From positions 682,001-746,000 of the forward strand of contig NZ_RKLQ01000002.1 of assembly GCF_019599405.1 (NCBI RefSeq): DNA of 64,000 nucleotides, given 5' to 3'. Source of the stretch: Haloarcula salinisoli (GTDB lineage Archaea; Halobacteriota; Halobacteria; Halobacteriales; Haloarculaceae). The notes below the pieces were generated by a model that was not told the DNA's origin, did not search any database, and saw only the letters and a list, made by a program, of their open reading frames with translations. Of this stretch, positions 17,462 through 27,013 are shown one piece after another; position 1 is the stretch's first letter; the number at the start of each line of letters is the position of its first letter. The position numbers and the translations under genes are program-made.

Positions 17462-19825
17462 ATGTCAGGTACTGACCCTTTCGACGACGTTTCTCCCGGG
17501 CGAGAACCACTCCGAGCGGGCCTCGCTCTCGTCTGTATTCTCGCGGTGGTGTTTGCGGCGGCGGCGTTGCCCACGCTGTCACTTGCCGGCGGGGTCGAGT
17601 CGGTCGGCCCCGAGAGCGTGCCCTTTGGCGGGTCGTCTGACGGGGCTGGGGCCGAACCAGGGTCCGGCGAGGGGAACGTGACGCCCGGTGACGGGCGTCT
17701 GACGCCCGACGAACAGTTGGAGCGGTCCAGCCAGCGCTCCGGGGCCACGCCGACCGGGTCGCTGGACGACGCCGCCGGGAACGGTACCGGGGAGCAGGCA
17801 AGCGGTGGCGCGGCCGGGAACCGGCCTGGTGATAGCGACACCAGCGGACAGGCGAGTGGTGGGGAAACCGGGAACCGGACGAGCGGCGAGAACGTCGGTC
17901 AGACGGACAGCAGCGACGACACCGGCGGTGAGGGCGGTAGCGAGACTGTGAACCAGACGGGCGATGGGGATACTGGTGACCAGGCGGGCGACGGTGACAC
18001 TGGTGACCAGGCGGGCGATGGGAATACTGGTGACCAGACGAGCGACGGAGACACTGGTGACCAGACGAGCGACGGAGACACTGGGGACCAGACGGGCGAC
18101 GGCGACACCGGTGACCAGACGAGCGACGGTGACACCGGGGACCAGACGGGCGACGGCGACACCGGGGGCCGGACGGGTGATGGCGACACCGGTGACCAGA
18201 CGGGCGACGGCGACACCGGGGACCAGACGAGCGACAGTAGCACTGGCGACGAGACGAGCGACGGCGACACCGGTGACCAGACGGGCGATGGCGACACCGG
18301 TGACCAGACGGGCGACGGCGACACCAGGGACCAGACGAGCGACGGTAGCACTGGCGACGAGACGAGCGACGGCGAGACCGTCGATGACACAGAGACCGAT
18401 AGCTACAACGTCACGCTGAACCGCTCGGCGACGGCCGGGGCCGTCGTCGAGGTCACGGTGACCCGCGACGGAGAGCCGGCGGGCGGTGTGCAGGTGTCGT
18501 TCAACGGCGACCCGATCGGCACGACGGACGAGGCGGGCACCGTCGTCGGTCGAGTCCCCTACGAGGACCAGCTGAACATCACGCTCGAATCGGGGACCCA
18601 GCAGTCGCTGTCGGCGCCGCCACGGCCTCGCGGTGACCGGCTGTTCGCGCTCTCGGCCCCGCCTCCCGCGCAGGTGGAAAACGAGAGTTTCACCGTGAAC
18701 ACCAACGTCTCGGTGTCGCTCTCGGGCCCGGTCGTCACCGGGCAAAACGTCACTCTGACCGCGACCATCGACGGCGTCCCGGTGCGGTCGGCGGCGGTGA
18801 CCATCGACGGCGAGCGCGTCGCGACGACCGACGGCAGCGGCACAGCGACCGTCTCGCTGCCGGCGGAGCCGGGGAACTACACCATCGGCGTCTCGCGTGA
18901 CGCCGTCAACGGGACGCGGACAGTGACCCTCGACGGACTCGGCGTCGAGACGGAGCCGACGCTTCCGCTCGCGCTGCCGGGCACCGGACTCGCCGTGACC
19001 GTCACCGCCGGCGGCGAGCCGGTCCCGAACGCGACAGTCGTGCTCGACGGCGAGGCGGTCGCCGAGACGGACGGCAACGGCACCGCGCGCCTGACGCTCC
19101 CGTTCGCGGGGAGCGCAACCGTCACCGTCAGGCAGTACGGCCAGCGCAGCGAGGCCGTCGTCGGCGGTCTCTTCGTCAACCTCGCCGGCGTCCTCGTGGG
19201 GGCGCTCGCGCTCGCTGGCGGCGCGGGATATCTCCTCCGCCGCCGGGGCGTCTCCCGGGCCACCGTCACGGCCTGGCTCCGACGGGCGACCCAGCTTGCC
19301 GTCAACAGCCTGCTGTGGCTGGCCGCCGCCCTCGATGGCGCACTCGGTCGCCTCCGGGCCCGCATCGTTCTGACCGTCGCGGCGCTGCGGGCGTTCCTCA
19401 CACGTCGGCGGACGCCTGCGGCGCTGTGGGCGGCGCTTCGGGCCTGGGCTGTGGCGAAAGTCGCGGCGGCGAGGGCCTCTGCCGACGCGGCGGCGACCGC
19501 CGCCCGCAACGCCGACCCGCGTATCGACGAGCGCGACCCCGCCGACGACCGGACCACCATCCGCGCCGCGTGGGGGCGCCTCGTCGAGCACGTCTCCTTG
19601 CGCCGGACCGACACCGCGACGCCGGGCGAAATCGCCGCCCACGCCGTCGAGGCGGACGACCTCCCGGCCGAGGCCGTCGGGGTACTCAGGGAGGCCTATC
19701 GGGCCGTCGAGTACGGGCAGTACGACCCGGGCGACCACGTCACGGCCGTCGAGCGCGCCATCGAGACCATCGAGCGCAGCGTGGAGGCCGACGCTGGCGC
19801 CGAGGATGGGGGGGACGCCGCGTGA
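17462..19825 (+). CDS. Large surface membrane protein with Thr-Gly-Asp repeats and a DUF4129-type C-terminus
   Basis: A 787-residue protein and first gene of a four-gene operon. From the ATG at 17462: a signal/anchor segment (about 20-45, ALVCILAVVFAAAALPTLSL); a Ser/Gly/Asp-rich region; a 9-residue TGDQTGDGD-type repeat (about 165-305); three Ig/CarboxypepD-like domains (315-575) with AGGVQVSFNGDPIGTTDEAGT-like loops; one or two transmembrane segments (about 575-600 and 625-640); and a helical C-terminus resembling DUF4129 (AVGVLREAYRAVEYGQYDPG, about 735-765). DUF4129 proteins accompany MoxR and DUF58 proteins. The frame is open further upstream, but this ATG begins just before the signal segment. 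Its stop overlaps the next start (GTGA). Confidence 0.8.
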   Translation: MSGTDPFDDVSPGREPLRAGLALVCILAVVFAAAALPTLSLAGGVESVGPESVPFGGSSDGAGAEPGSGEGNVTPGDGRLTPDEQLERSSQRSGATPTGSLDDAAGNGTGEQASGGAAGNRPGDSDTSGQASGGETGNRTSGENVGQTDSSDDTGGEGGSETVNQTGDGDTGDQAGDGDTGDQAGDGNTGDQTSDGDTGDQTSDGDTGDQTGDGDTGDQTSDGDTGDQTGDGDTGGRTGDGDTGDQTGDGDTGDQTSDSSTGDETSDGDTGDQTGDGDTGDQTGDGDTRDQTSDGSTGDETSDGETVDDTETDSYNVTLNRSATAGAVVEVTVTRDGEPAGGVQVSFNGDPIGTTDEAGTVVGRVPYEDQLNITLESGTQQSLSAPPRPRGDRLFALSAPPPAQVENESFTVNTNVSVSLSGPVVTGQNVTLTATIDGVPVRSAAVTIDGERVATTDGSGTATVSLPAEPGNYTIGVSRDAVNGTRTVTLDGLGVETEPTLPLALPGTGLAVTVTAGGEPVPNATVVLDGEAVAETDGNGTARLTLPFAGSATVTVRQYGQRSEAVVGGLFVNLAGVLVGALALAGGAGYLLRRRGVSRATVTAWLRRATQLAVNSLLWLAAALDGALGRLRARIVLTVAALRAFLTRRRTPAALWAALRAWAVAKVAAARASADAAATAARNADPRIDERDPADDRTTIRAAWGRLVEHVSLRRTDTATPGEIAAHAVEADDLPAEAVGVLREAYRAVEYGQYDPGDHVTAVERAIETIERSVEADAGAEDGGDAA
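17957..18372 (+). repeat. In-frame 27-bp coding repeat (TGDQTGDGD)
   Basis: About fifteen copies of a 27-base unit (ACTGGTGACCAGACGGGCGACGGCGAC-like; core GGTGACCAGACG) encode a flexible Asp/Gly/Thr-rich stalk in the DUF4129-type protein. Variants (TSD, AGD, STGDET) are intermixed, which suggests repeated duplication and shuffling. Confidence 0.85.
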
Positions 19826-20424
19826 ATCTCCGTCGGTTCAAGCTGTTCGGATTCGGTCTCGTCGGCCTGGCGGGCACCGTCGTCGCCGGCGTGCTCGTGT
19901 TCGCGCCGGACGCCCTTGGCGGACTGCTCCCGACGCTTCGACAGGCGACCGAGATGGTGGACCCGCTCTGGGTCGGTGCGCTGGTCGGCGTCGTCGGGCT
20001 TCTGACCGCGTGGCACGTCGGCCACGGCGGACGGCGGACGACCAGCTTCGACAGCGCCGTCGAGACGCCGCCGGAGTCGGTCACCGCCGAGGAGACGCCC
20101 CTTTCCGGTGCGGGCCTGGACGAGCGGTACGAGTCGGCTGTCGCCGACGAGCCGGGCGCCATGGACGCGCTGGTCGACCGGCTCCGGGCCACAGCGGTGA
20201 CGACCTACGCCTTGGAGGCAGAGGTCGCCCGCGAGCGGGCCACCCGGGCCGTCGCCGACGGCGAGTGGACCGACGACACCGTCGCGGCGGCGCTGCTGTC
20301 GCCCGACCGACCGCAGCCGCTGGTGGCTCGGTTGCGGCTCTGGCTGGACCCGGAGAGCGAGCGCGAGCGACGGGTGAAACGGACGGTCAGCGCCATCGAC
20401 GACCTCCGCCGGGGGCCGTCTTGA
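19822..20424 (+). CDS. Small two-span membrane protein of the MoxR/DUF58 operon (DUF7269-like)
   Basis: A 200-residue protein starting at a GTG that overlaps the upstream TGA. It has two hydrophobic segments (about 7-30, LFGFGLVGLAGTVVAGVLVF, and 48-65, WVGALVGVVGLLTAWHV) followed by a soluble helical part rich in Glu and Arg (MDALVDRLRATAVTTYALE..., DSAIDDLRRG-like end). The hairpin-plus-helix layout and its place between DUF4129 and DUF58 genes match the haloarchaeal family I know as DUF7269; that name is from memory, not a search. It probably contributes to a membrane complex with its neighbours. Its TGA overlaps the DUF58 ATG. Confidence 0.75.
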   Translation: MNLRRFKLFGFGLVGLAGTVVAGVLVFAPDALGGLLPTLRQATEMVDPLWVGALVGVVGLLTAWHVGHGGRRTTSFDSAVETPPESVTAEETPLSGAGLDERYESAVADEPGAMDALVDRLRATAVTTYALEAEVARERATRAVADGEWTDDTVAAALLSPDRPQPLVARLRLWLDPESERERRVKRTVSAIDDLRRGPS

Positions 20425-21776
20425 TGGGACGGCGCGTCCACCGCTGGCGCGGCGGCGTCGCCGCGGCGCTCACCCTCGTCAGCGTGGGCTTTCTGTGGGG
20501 GAACACGCTGTTGCTGGCGGCGGTCGTCGTCCCGCTCTCCTACATCGTCTACGGCTCGCTCTCGCGGGTTCCGCCCGACGCCGCCCTGTCGGTCTCCCGT
20601 ACTGTGGTCGACGGCGAGCCGACGCCCGGCGAGCCGGTACAGGTGGCACTTACCGTCGAGAACACCGGGCCGGCGGCGCTGACGGACGTGCGCCTCATCG
20701 ACGGTGTGCCCGAGGAACTGGCGGTCGTCGACGGCGCCCCGCGGGCCTGTATCTCACTGCCCGCGGGCGGGCGCGAGACGGTGACGTACTCGGTGATGGC
20801 AAAGCGGGGGAGCTACACCTTCGGCCCGACCGCGGTCCGAATCCGGACGCTCTCGGCCAGCGACGAGGTGACTGTCGAACTGGCGGCCGACGGCGACGGG
20901 ACACTCACCTGTGCCAACACGGTCTCGGAGGTCCCGCTGACGGACGCCACGCTCCCGCGGGCTGGGACGCTGCCGACGGACAGCGGCGGGGACGGTATCG
21001 AGTTCCACTCGACGCGCAGCTACCAGCACGGCGACCCGGTCAACCGGCTGGACTGGCGCCGCTACGCCAAGACGGGCGAGCTGACGACCATCGACTACCG
21101 CGAGGAGCAGGCGGTGCGAACCGTCTTGATTGTCGACGCCAGGCCGGCCGCCCGCCTGACCCCCGAGCCGGGCTATCCGACGGGGGCGGAGCTGTCGGCC
21201 TACGCGGCCGAGCGGCTCTTCGACGCGCTGTCGGCCGCGAACGTCGTCGTCAGCGTCGCCGCGGTCGGGCTCGCCGACGAGGACGTCCCCGGCGGACTCG
21301 GACCCGACGGGCTGGCCTGGGTCGACGACACCGACGACCACACGGCCGCGCGGGTCGCACAGCTGTTCGACGGCGTCGGCGCCGCCGCGGCTCGGGCGGC
21401 GACCGCGACCCCCGAACCCGAGGGGACCATCCAACAGTCGAGCGCGCTGACGACCGACGGCGGCGTCGGGGACGAGGCCCTGGAGGCGGTGCTCGCCCGG
21501 CTCCCGGCGACGGCTCAGGTCGCCGTCTTCTCGCCGCTTGCGGACGACTGGGCGACGGCGTGTGTCGAGGCGTTCTCCCGGCGTGGCTACCCGACGACGC
21601 TGGTCTCGCCGGATATCGCCCGTCGCGACACCGTCGGCACGTCGCTGTTCGCCCTCGACCGAGCGGCCCGGCTCCGCCGGGCGGAACTGGCCGGCGCGAC
21701 CGTCGTCGACTGGGACCTCGATAGCCCTATCGACGTGGCGCTGCGCGCCTCGGTCGCGGACCTGTTCAGTGTATGA
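20424..21776 (+). CDS. DUF58 domain protein
   Basis: A 450-residue protein of the DUF58 family, which usually works with a MoxR-type AAA ATPase in membrane-protein or complex maturation. The first 60 residues form two hydrophobic segments (VAAALTLVSVGFLWG, LLAAVVVPLSYIVYG); residues 70-170 look like an Ig-type CARDB/DUF11 domain (VENTGPAALTDVRLI); then comes the DUF58 signature (EFHSTRSYQHGDPVNRLDWRR, here split as EFHSTRSYQHGD and NRLDWRRYAKTG) followed by a VWA-like fold (VRTVLIVDARPAARL). The start ATG overlaps the previous stop by one base; its stop overlaps the next ATG (ATGA at 21773). Confidence 0.9.
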   Translation: MGRRVHRWRGGVAAALTLVSVGFLWGNTLLLAAVVVPLSYIVYGSLSRVPPDAALSVSRTVVDGEPTPGEPVQVALTVENTGPAALTDVRLIDGVPEELAVVDGAPRACISLPAGGRETVTYSVMAKRGSYTFGPTAVRIRTLSASDEVTVELAADGDGTLTCANTVSEVPLTDATLPRAGTLPTDSGGDGIEFHSTRSYQHGDPVNRLDWRRYAKTGELTTIDYREEQAVRTVLIVDARPAARLTPEPGYPTGAELSAYAAERLFDALSAANVVVSVAAVGLADEDVPGGLGPDGLAWVDDTDDHTAARVAQLFDGVGAAAARAATATPEPEGTIQQSSALTTDGGVGDEALEAVLARLPATAQVAVFSPLADDWATACVEAFSRRGYPTTLVSPDIARRDTVGTSLFALDRAARLRRAELAGATVVDWDLDSPIDVALRASVADLFSV

Positions 21777-23362
21777 CTATGGACGACTCACCCACTCACG
21801 AGGCGGGACTGCCCCCGACCAGCCGTGCGGTCGTCGTCGGTCTCGCCGCCGTGCTCTCGTCGCTCCTGTTCCTGCAGACGGGCCTTGGCCGACTGCTGCC
21901 GGTCGTCGCGGCGACCGGGCTGGCACTCGCCGGCTCGCTGTGGCTGGCCGGCTGGGAGCGGTGGACCGCTGTCGGGCACCTCTTCGCGAGCCTGCTCGTG
22001 GTGCCGACTGCCGTCGGGTTGCTGGCGGTAGCCGGGGGTGCAATCGGTATCGCCATCGGCGGGGGTAACACGGGTCCCGGCGTCGCTGCGGCGGCGCTGG
22101 TCGCCCTCGGCGGGCTGCTTTCCGCCTTCGGAGCCGCAACCGCGCCGTGGGGCGTCTACGACCACGACCGGGCGCTGGCCGCCGTCGGGCTCGCGGGCCG
22201 GACGATGGTGCCACTTACCGTGGCCGCCGGGGTGTCCGTCGCGTCGGGCATCGTCAGGCTCTCTTCGAGCGGCGACGGGTCGGGGACGCCTCTGGGTGCG
22301 CTCCTCGCGCCGGTCGTCGACCTGCTGTTCGCGCCGACCCCGGGACGGACACATATCGCCGTGTTCTGTCTGTTCCTCGCCGTCGTCACCATCGCCTTCG
22401 AGCGGGCCATGATGTCGCTGCCGCTGACGGAGCTGCTCGCGGAGACGACCGACGACGCCGACCTGTCTGACGCCGTCGAGTCGGCCAGCCGGGCGCTGGG
22501 CATCGCGAGTGTCGCCGCGGTCGCCGTGGGACTCCTCGCGCTGGGTATCGAAACCGGGCGGGGACAGGCCGTCATCGCCGACACGTTCCCGGCGGGGCTC
22601 TACGACCTGACGGTCAGTCTCACTGGCAGTCCCGGCGTTCGACAGGCCCTCTGGACAGTGTTCGTCGCCAGCGTCGTGGTGCGCCTGGCGGTGTGGCTGG
22701 TCCAGCGGGCTGCCCGGAGTTCGGCCGACCGGCTGGCGACGGTGCTCGCGCCCTACGTCGGCGGGAGCCTGCTGGCCGGCGGACTCTTCGTCGTGGCCAC
22801 GCCGCTCCTCGATGCCCTCCTGGCGACGGTCCAGTCGGCCGCACCCGCCCCGGTCGCCGCCGGCGTCACCCGGCTCGTGACGCCGCTGGTCGGGTCCTAT
22901 GGCGCCGGGCTCGTCTTACTGGTGGCCGGGCTCGCCCTGCTCAGCGTCACGAGCACTGCGGTCGGCTGCCTCTGGCTCGCGCTGGTGACCCACTACCTCG
23001 ACGAGCGCAACCCCGGCGTCCACATCGGCGCTGCTGGCCTGTTCGGCGCGACCGTCTTCGCGGCGACGATGGGCGTCTCGACGTGGCTCGTCCTCGCCGG
23101 GCTGGTCGGTGCGGTGGTGGTCTGGGACGCCGGCACCTTCGGACGGACGCTGCGACGCGAGGTGGGGCCCGCCGCCGAGACGCGCCGGACGGAACTGACC
23201 CACGCGGGCGGGACGGTCGCCGTCGGTGGCGTGGGCGTCGCTCTGACCCTGGTCGTCCTCGACGTCTCCCGTGGCACTCTCGCGGTGGCGCCGGGGACAG
23301 GCTACGTCACCCTGGTCGTCGCGCTGTTTGCGGCCATCGTCCTCGCCGTCGCGCTGCGCTAG
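21773..23362 (+). CDS. Polytopic membrane protein of the MoxR/DUF58 operon (DUF7519-like)
   Basis: A 529-residue protein that is almost all hydrophobic: about twelve to fourteen predicted membrane segments between residue 18 and the end. It is the last gene of the overlapping operon that starts at 17462. No catalytic motif is visible; DERNPGVHIGAAGLFG lies in a polar loop. The haloarchaeal DUF7519 family sits in this position in related clusters to my knowledge, so I suggest that name without certainty. It may be the membrane core on which DUF58, DUF4129 and MoxR proteins act. A second ATG six bases downstream (21779) could be the start. Confidence 0.72.
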   Translation: MTMDDSPTHEAGLPPTSRAVVVGLAAVLSSLLFLQTGLGRLLPVVAATGLALAGSLWLAGWERWTAVGHLFASLLVVPTAVGLLAVAGGAIGIAIGGGNTGPGVAAAALVALGGLLSAFGAATAPWGVYDHDRALAAVGLAGRTMVPLTVAAGVSVASGIVRLSSSGDGSGTPLGALLAPVVDLLFAPTPGRTHIAVFCLFLAVVTIAFERAMMSLPLTELLAETTDDADLSDAVESASRALGIASVAAVAVGLLALGIETGRGQAVIADTFPAGLYDLTVSLTGSPGVRQALWTVFVASVVVRLAVWLVQRAARSSADRLATVLAPYVGGSLLAGGLFVVATPLLDALLATVQSAAPAPVAAGVTRLVTPLVGSYGAGLVLLVAGLALLSVTSTAVGCLWLALVTHYLDERNPGVHIGAAGLFGATVFAATMGVSTWLVLAGLVGAVVVWDAGTFGRTLRREVGPAAETRRTELTHAGGTVAVGGVGVALTLVVLDVSRGTLAVAPGTGYVTLVVALFAAIVLAVALR

Positions 23363-23363
23363 C

Positions 23364-24326
23364 TCACGCCGTGACGGCCGGCACCTCGACGCTGTCGAGC
23401 ACGTCCGCGACCACCTGTGACTGGTCGACCCCTCGCACGCTCGCGTCGGCCGTCAGCACGATGCGGTGGGCAAAGACCGGCTCGACGACGCGTTTGACGT
23501 CGTCGGGCACCGCGTACTCCCGGCGCTCCAGGACGGCGGCGGCGCGGGTCACCTCGAACAGCCGCTGGATACCGCGGGGCGAGACGCCGACGTTGACGCG
23601 GTCGTCCTCGCGGGTGGCCCGGGCCAGTTCGACGATGTAGTCCAGCAACTTTCCGTCGACGGTGACCCGCTCGACGGCCGCCTGGAGTTCAGTGACCTGC
23701 TGGCCGTCGATGACTCCCGTGACAGAGGGCGCCTGTGCGGTGCGGTCGGCCCGGCGTTCGAGCAGTTCGCGCTCGCCCGAGAAGTCGGGATAGCCCATCT
23801 CGGTCTTGACGATGAAGCGGTCCCGCTGGGCCTCCGGGAGTCCGAAGGTCCCCTCCTGCTCGACCGGGTTCTGCGTGGCGATGACGAAGAAGGGGTCGGG
23901 CAGGTCGTGGGTGTCGCCGTCGACGGTGACCTGTCCCTCGCCCATCGCCTCCAGCAGCGCGGCCTGGGTCTTGGGCGGCGCCCGATTGATTTCGTCGGCC
24001 AGCACGACGTTGGCGAAGACGGGGCCGGGCTGGAACTCGAAGGTCCCGGTCGCCTCGTCGAAGACGTTCGACCCGGTGATATCGCCCGGGAGCAGGTCCG
24101 GGGTGAACTGGATGCGGTTGAAGGATAGGTCCAGCGCGGTCGCGAAGGACTGGGCTGTGAGTGTCTTCCCCGTCCCGGGGACGTCTTCAAGCAGGACGTG
24201 GCCACGGGCCAGGATGCCAGTCAGTACGGTCTCCAGAAACCGGTCGTCGGCGATGACGGCCTCGCCGACGGTGTCGAGGATGCGGTCACACGTCTCCCCC
24301 ACGGCGGTGTGGTCCATATTCGCCAA
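23364..24326 (-). CDS. MoxR-family AAA+ ATPase
   Basis: A 320-residue AAA+ ATPase of the MoxR group, thought to remodel or insert partners during maturation of DUF58/VWA complexes. Walker A is EDVPGTGKT (about 48-56), Walker B is VVLADEINRAPPKTQ, sensor 1 is FFVIATQNPVEQEGT, and the C-terminal helical domain carries GVSPRGIQRLFE with the sensor-2 Arg. All catalytic residues are present. Usually this gene heads the DUF58 operon; here it is convergent, with its stop one base beyond that of the membrane-protein gene, so it is read from its own promoter. Start ATG at 24326 or MDHTAVG at 24317. Confidence 0.94.
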   Translation of the reverse strand: MANMDHTAVGETCDRILDTVGEAVIADDRFLETVLTGILARGHVLLEDVPGTGKTLTAQSFATALDLSFNRIQFTPDLLPGDITGSNVFDEATGTFEFQPGPVFANVVLADEINRAPPKTQAALLEAMGEGQVTVDGDTHDLPDPFFVIATQNPVEQEGTFGLPEAQRDRFIVKTEMGYPDFSGERELLERRADRTAQAPSVTGVIDGQQVTELQAAVERVTVDGKLLDYIVELARATREDDRVNVGVSPRGIQRLFEVTRAAAVLERREYAVPDDVKRVVEPVFAHRIVLTADASVRGVDQSQVVADVLDSVEVPAVTA

Positions 24327-24460
24327 TGGGAACCATCCATGAAATATCCTGTCGCTGTCAGGGACCGGTGACTGGGTAATACGGCTCGCGACAGCCGCCC
24401 CTCGGGGCCTGCCCTGTCATCTACTGGCAGGCATCGGGGAGAGTATTGCCGTAACTCGTG

Positions 24461-24468
24461 GTTATAGA
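24461..24468 (+). promoter_or_regulatory. TATA-like box of metY-metX
   Basis: GTTATAGA is centred about 30 bases before the metY ATG at 24495, the expected distance for an archaeal box A with a leaderless transcript. A second AT-rich run (GATATATG) lies closer but too near the start. Confidence 0.45.
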
Positions 24469-24494
24469 TGTGTGGAGATATATGCACACCACAC

Positions 24495-25781
24495 ATGACT
24501 GACCACTACGGCTTCGGGACACGCTGTGTCCACGCCGGCCAGGAGGAGCCGGACCCGGCCACAGGGGCCCGAGCCCCGCCAATATATCAGACTTCTTCGT
24601 ACGTTTTCGAGGACGCGGCGACCGCGGCCGACCGATACGCCCTGGAGGACGACGGCAACGTCTACTCCCGATTCGACAACCCGACGGTGCGGATGCTGGA
24701 GAAACGGCTGGCGTCGCTGGAGGGGGCCGTCGACGCCGTCGCGACCGGCTCCGGGATGGCCGCTCTGGACGCCGCGACGACCGTCCTCGCGAGTGCGGGC
24801 GACAACGTGGTCTCGGCGTCCTCTATCTACGGTGGCACCCACTCCTATCTCGCGAACACCGCCAGCCAGCGCGCCGTTGAGACGCGCTTCGTCGACACGC
24901 TCGACCCCGACGCCTACGCCGCGGCCATCGACGACGACACCGCCTACGTCCACTGTGAGACCATCGGCAACCCCTCGCTCGTCGTCCCGCCGCTGCAGGA
25001 AATCGCCGACGTGGCCCACGACCACGGCGTCCCCTTCTTCGTCGACAACACCTTCGGCACGCCGGCGCTCTGTCGCCCGCTCGAACACGGCGCCGACATC
25101 GTCTGGGAGTCGACGACGAAGTGGATCCACGGCTCCGGGACGACCGTGGGCGGCGTGCTCGCCGACGGCGGCTCGTTCCCCTGGGGCGAGCATGGCGAGA
25201 AGTACCCCGAAATCGGCGGGGAGAACCCCGCCTGGGGCTTCGACTTTTCGGAGCGCTTCGGGGACCGCGCGTTCGCCGTGGCCGCCCGCCAGCGCGGCCT
25301 GCGCGCGCTCGGTGACGGCCAGAAACCGTTCGACGCCTGGGCGACCTTGCAGGGCACCGAGACCCTCTCCTTGCGGATGGAGCGACACTGCTCGAACGCG
25401 CTGACGGTGGCCGAACACCTCGAGGACCACCCCGATGTGTCGTGGGTCACCTATCCCGGGCTCGAATCCCACGAGACCCACGCACTCGCCGCCGAGTATC
25501 TCGAGGGCGGGTTCGGCGGCGTCGTCACCTTCGGCCTCGAGGGCGGCTTCGAGGCCAGCAAGGGCTTCTGTGAGGAGACCGAACTCGCGCAGTTCCTCGC
25601 GAACATCGGCGACGCGAAGACGCTGGTCATCCACCCCGCCAGCACTACCCACGCACAGCTCTCCGAGGACGAACAGCGGGCAAGCGGCGTCAGCCCTGAC
25701 CTCGTCCGGATGAGCGTCGGCATCGAGGACCCCGAAGACATCCTCGAAGATATCGACGACGCCATCGCGAGGGTGAGCTGA
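24495..25781 (+). CDS. metY: O-acetylhomoserine sulfhydrylase (Cys/Met metabolism PLP enzyme)
   Basis: A 428-residue PLP enzyme that joins sulfide to O-acetylhomoserine to make homocysteine in direct-sulfhydrylation methionine synthesis. Marks: [15 protein letters not shown] at the start, [27 protein letters not shown] with the cofactor aspartate, and the Schiff-base lysine Lys209 in [10 protein letters not shown]. The C-terminus has [10 protein letters not shown] and RMSVGIED, typical of the family. The length fits MetY (about 430) rather than the shorter MetB/MetC group. I chose the ATG at 24495; an upstream ATG at 24468 would remove the leaderless promoter. metX follows after one base, which supports the acetyl-homoserine route. 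Confidence 0.92.
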   Translation: MTDHYGFGTRCVHAGQEEPDPATGARAPPIYQTSSYVFEDAATAADRYALEDDGNVYSRFDNPTVRMLEKRLASLEGAVDAVATGSGMAALDAATTVLASAGDNVVSASSIYGGTHSYLANTASQRAVETRFVDTLDPDAYAAAIDDDTAYVHCETIGNPSLVVPPLQEIADVAHDHGVPFFVDNTFGTPALCRPLEHGADIVWESTTKWIHGSGTTVGGVLADGGSFPWGEHGEKYPEIGGENPAWGFDFSERFGDRAFAVAARQRGLRALGDGQKPFDAWATLQGTETLSLRMERHCSNALTVAEHLEDHPDVSWVTYPGLESHETHALAAEYLEGGFGGVVTFGLEGGFEASKGFCEETELAQFLANIGDAKTLVIHPASTTHAQLSEDEQRASGVSPDLVRMSVGIEDPEDILEDIDDAIARVS

Positions 25782-25782
25782 G

Positions 25783-26979
25783 ATGGATTCGAACACCGTC
25801 TCCGTCGGCGAGTTCGAGTTCCAGTGCGGGGAGACCATCGACGACCTCGAACTGGCCTACGAGACCTACGGCGACTTTACGGGTGACAACGCCGTGCTGG
25901 TCTGTCACGCCCTGACCGGGAGCGCTCACGTCGCCTCGCGGGGCCGCTTCGAGGAGGGCGACCAGGCCTACGCCTGGTGGGACGATATCGTCGGCCCGGG
26001 GAAAGCCATCGACACGACGGAGTACTTCGTCGTCTGTGTGAACGTCCCCGGCTCCTGTTATGGCTCCAGTGGCCCGTCGAGTACGAACCCCGAGACCGGC
26101 GAGCCCTACGGGCCCGACTTCCCGCCCGTAACTGTGGCCGACTGGACCGAGGCCCAGCGCCGGGTGCTGGACGAACTGGGCGTCCCCGCCCTCTACGCGG
26201 TCGTCGGCGGCAGCGTCGGCGGCATGAACGTCCTGGAGTGGGCCAAGCGCCACCCCGACCACGTCGAGAAGATAGTGCCTATCGCCGCCGCGGGCCGGCT
26301 GGACCCGCAGTGTCTCGCACTCGATGGTATCGCCCGGCGGGCCATCACCACCGACGAGAACTGGCAGGGCGGCCACTACTACGACGGCCCCGAACCCGAC
26401 CAGGGGCTGGCGCTCGCCCGGCAGATCGGCCACGTGATGTACTTCTCGAAGTCGAGCATGGAGCGGCGGTTCGGTCGCCGGGCCGCCACTCGCGAGGCCG
26501 AGCGGGCCTTCCCCACGGACCCCGCCGGCCGTTTCTTCCCGTACCGGGACGTCGAGTCGTATCTCGACTACAACGCCTCGAAGTTCGTCGAGCGTTTCGA
26601 CGCCAACAGCTACCTCTATCTCACGCGGGCGATGGACAACTACGACCTCGCGAGCGGCTTCGAGGGAGACGCCGACGCGCTGGCGGCCTTCGACGGTGCG
26701 GCGCTGGTGATGTCTTTCACCGGGGACTGGCACTTCACCAGCGACCAGTCCGAAGCCCTCGCCGACGCCCTGCGGGCCACCGACACGCCGGTCGCCCACC
26801 ACGTCGTCGACTCCGATTACGGCCACGATGCCTTCCTCGTCGAGCCCGACAACGTCGGGCCGCCACTCGCCGACTTCCTCGAGGTCGGCCTCGACGGGAG
26901 CGCTATCTCCGACACGGAGGAGTCCGACGAGGAGCCCTCGGACTTCGCGCCGGTCCACAACAGCCTCTTTTCGAGCTAG
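25783..26979 (+). CDS. metX: Homoserine O-acetyltransferase
   Basis: A 398-residue alpha/beta-hydrolase-fold enzyme that moves acetyl from acetyl-CoA to homoserine. It has the family's ETYG near the start, ALTGSAHV (oxyanion region), the nucleophile Ser144 in [14 protein letters not shown], and C-terminal [13 protein letters not shown] (Asp) and [12 protein letters not shown] (His) completing the triad. Sequences with this layout can use acetyl- or succinyl-CoA; without structure I favour acetyl because metY is adjacent. The gene starts one base after the metY stop. An acidic tail of about 30 residues ([12 protein letters not shown]) is a haloarchaeal-style extension. Confidence 0.93.
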   Translation: MDSNTVSVGEFEFQCGETIDDLELAYETYGDFTGDNAVLVCHALTGSAHVASRGRFEEGDQAYAWWDDIVGPGKAIDTTEYFVVCVNVPGSCYGSSGPSSTNPETGEPYGPDFPPVTVADWTEAQRRVLDELGVPALYAVVGGSVGGMNVLEWAKRHPDHVEKIVPIAAAGRLDPQCLALDGIARRAITTDENWQGGHYYDGPEPDQGLALARQIGHVMYFSKSSMERRFGRRAATREAERAFPTDPAGRFFPYRDVESYLDYNASKFVERFDANSYLYLTRAMDNYDLASGFEGDADALAAFDGAALVMSFTGDWHFTSDQSEALADALRATDTPVAHHVVDSDYGHDAFLVEPDNVGPPLADFLEVGLDGSAISDTEESDEEPSDFAPVHNSLFSS

Positions 26980-26981
26980 GC

Positions 26982-26990
26982 TTTATCATA
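26982..26990 (+). promoter_or_regulatory. TATA-like box of the rubredoxin-like gene
   Basis: TTTATCATA lies about 27 bases before the ATG at 27014, after the metX stop. The more perfect-looking TATAAATATAT at 27003-27013 touches the start codon and is too close for box A of this gene. Confidence 0.45.
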
Positions 26991-27013
26991 CCTCGGTCCG
27001 TCTATAAATATAT

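Noticed and set aside
17579-19738. 719-codon minus-strand frame
   Set aside because: Antisense of the DUF4129-type gene; its repeats are only the reverse of the TGD repeat.
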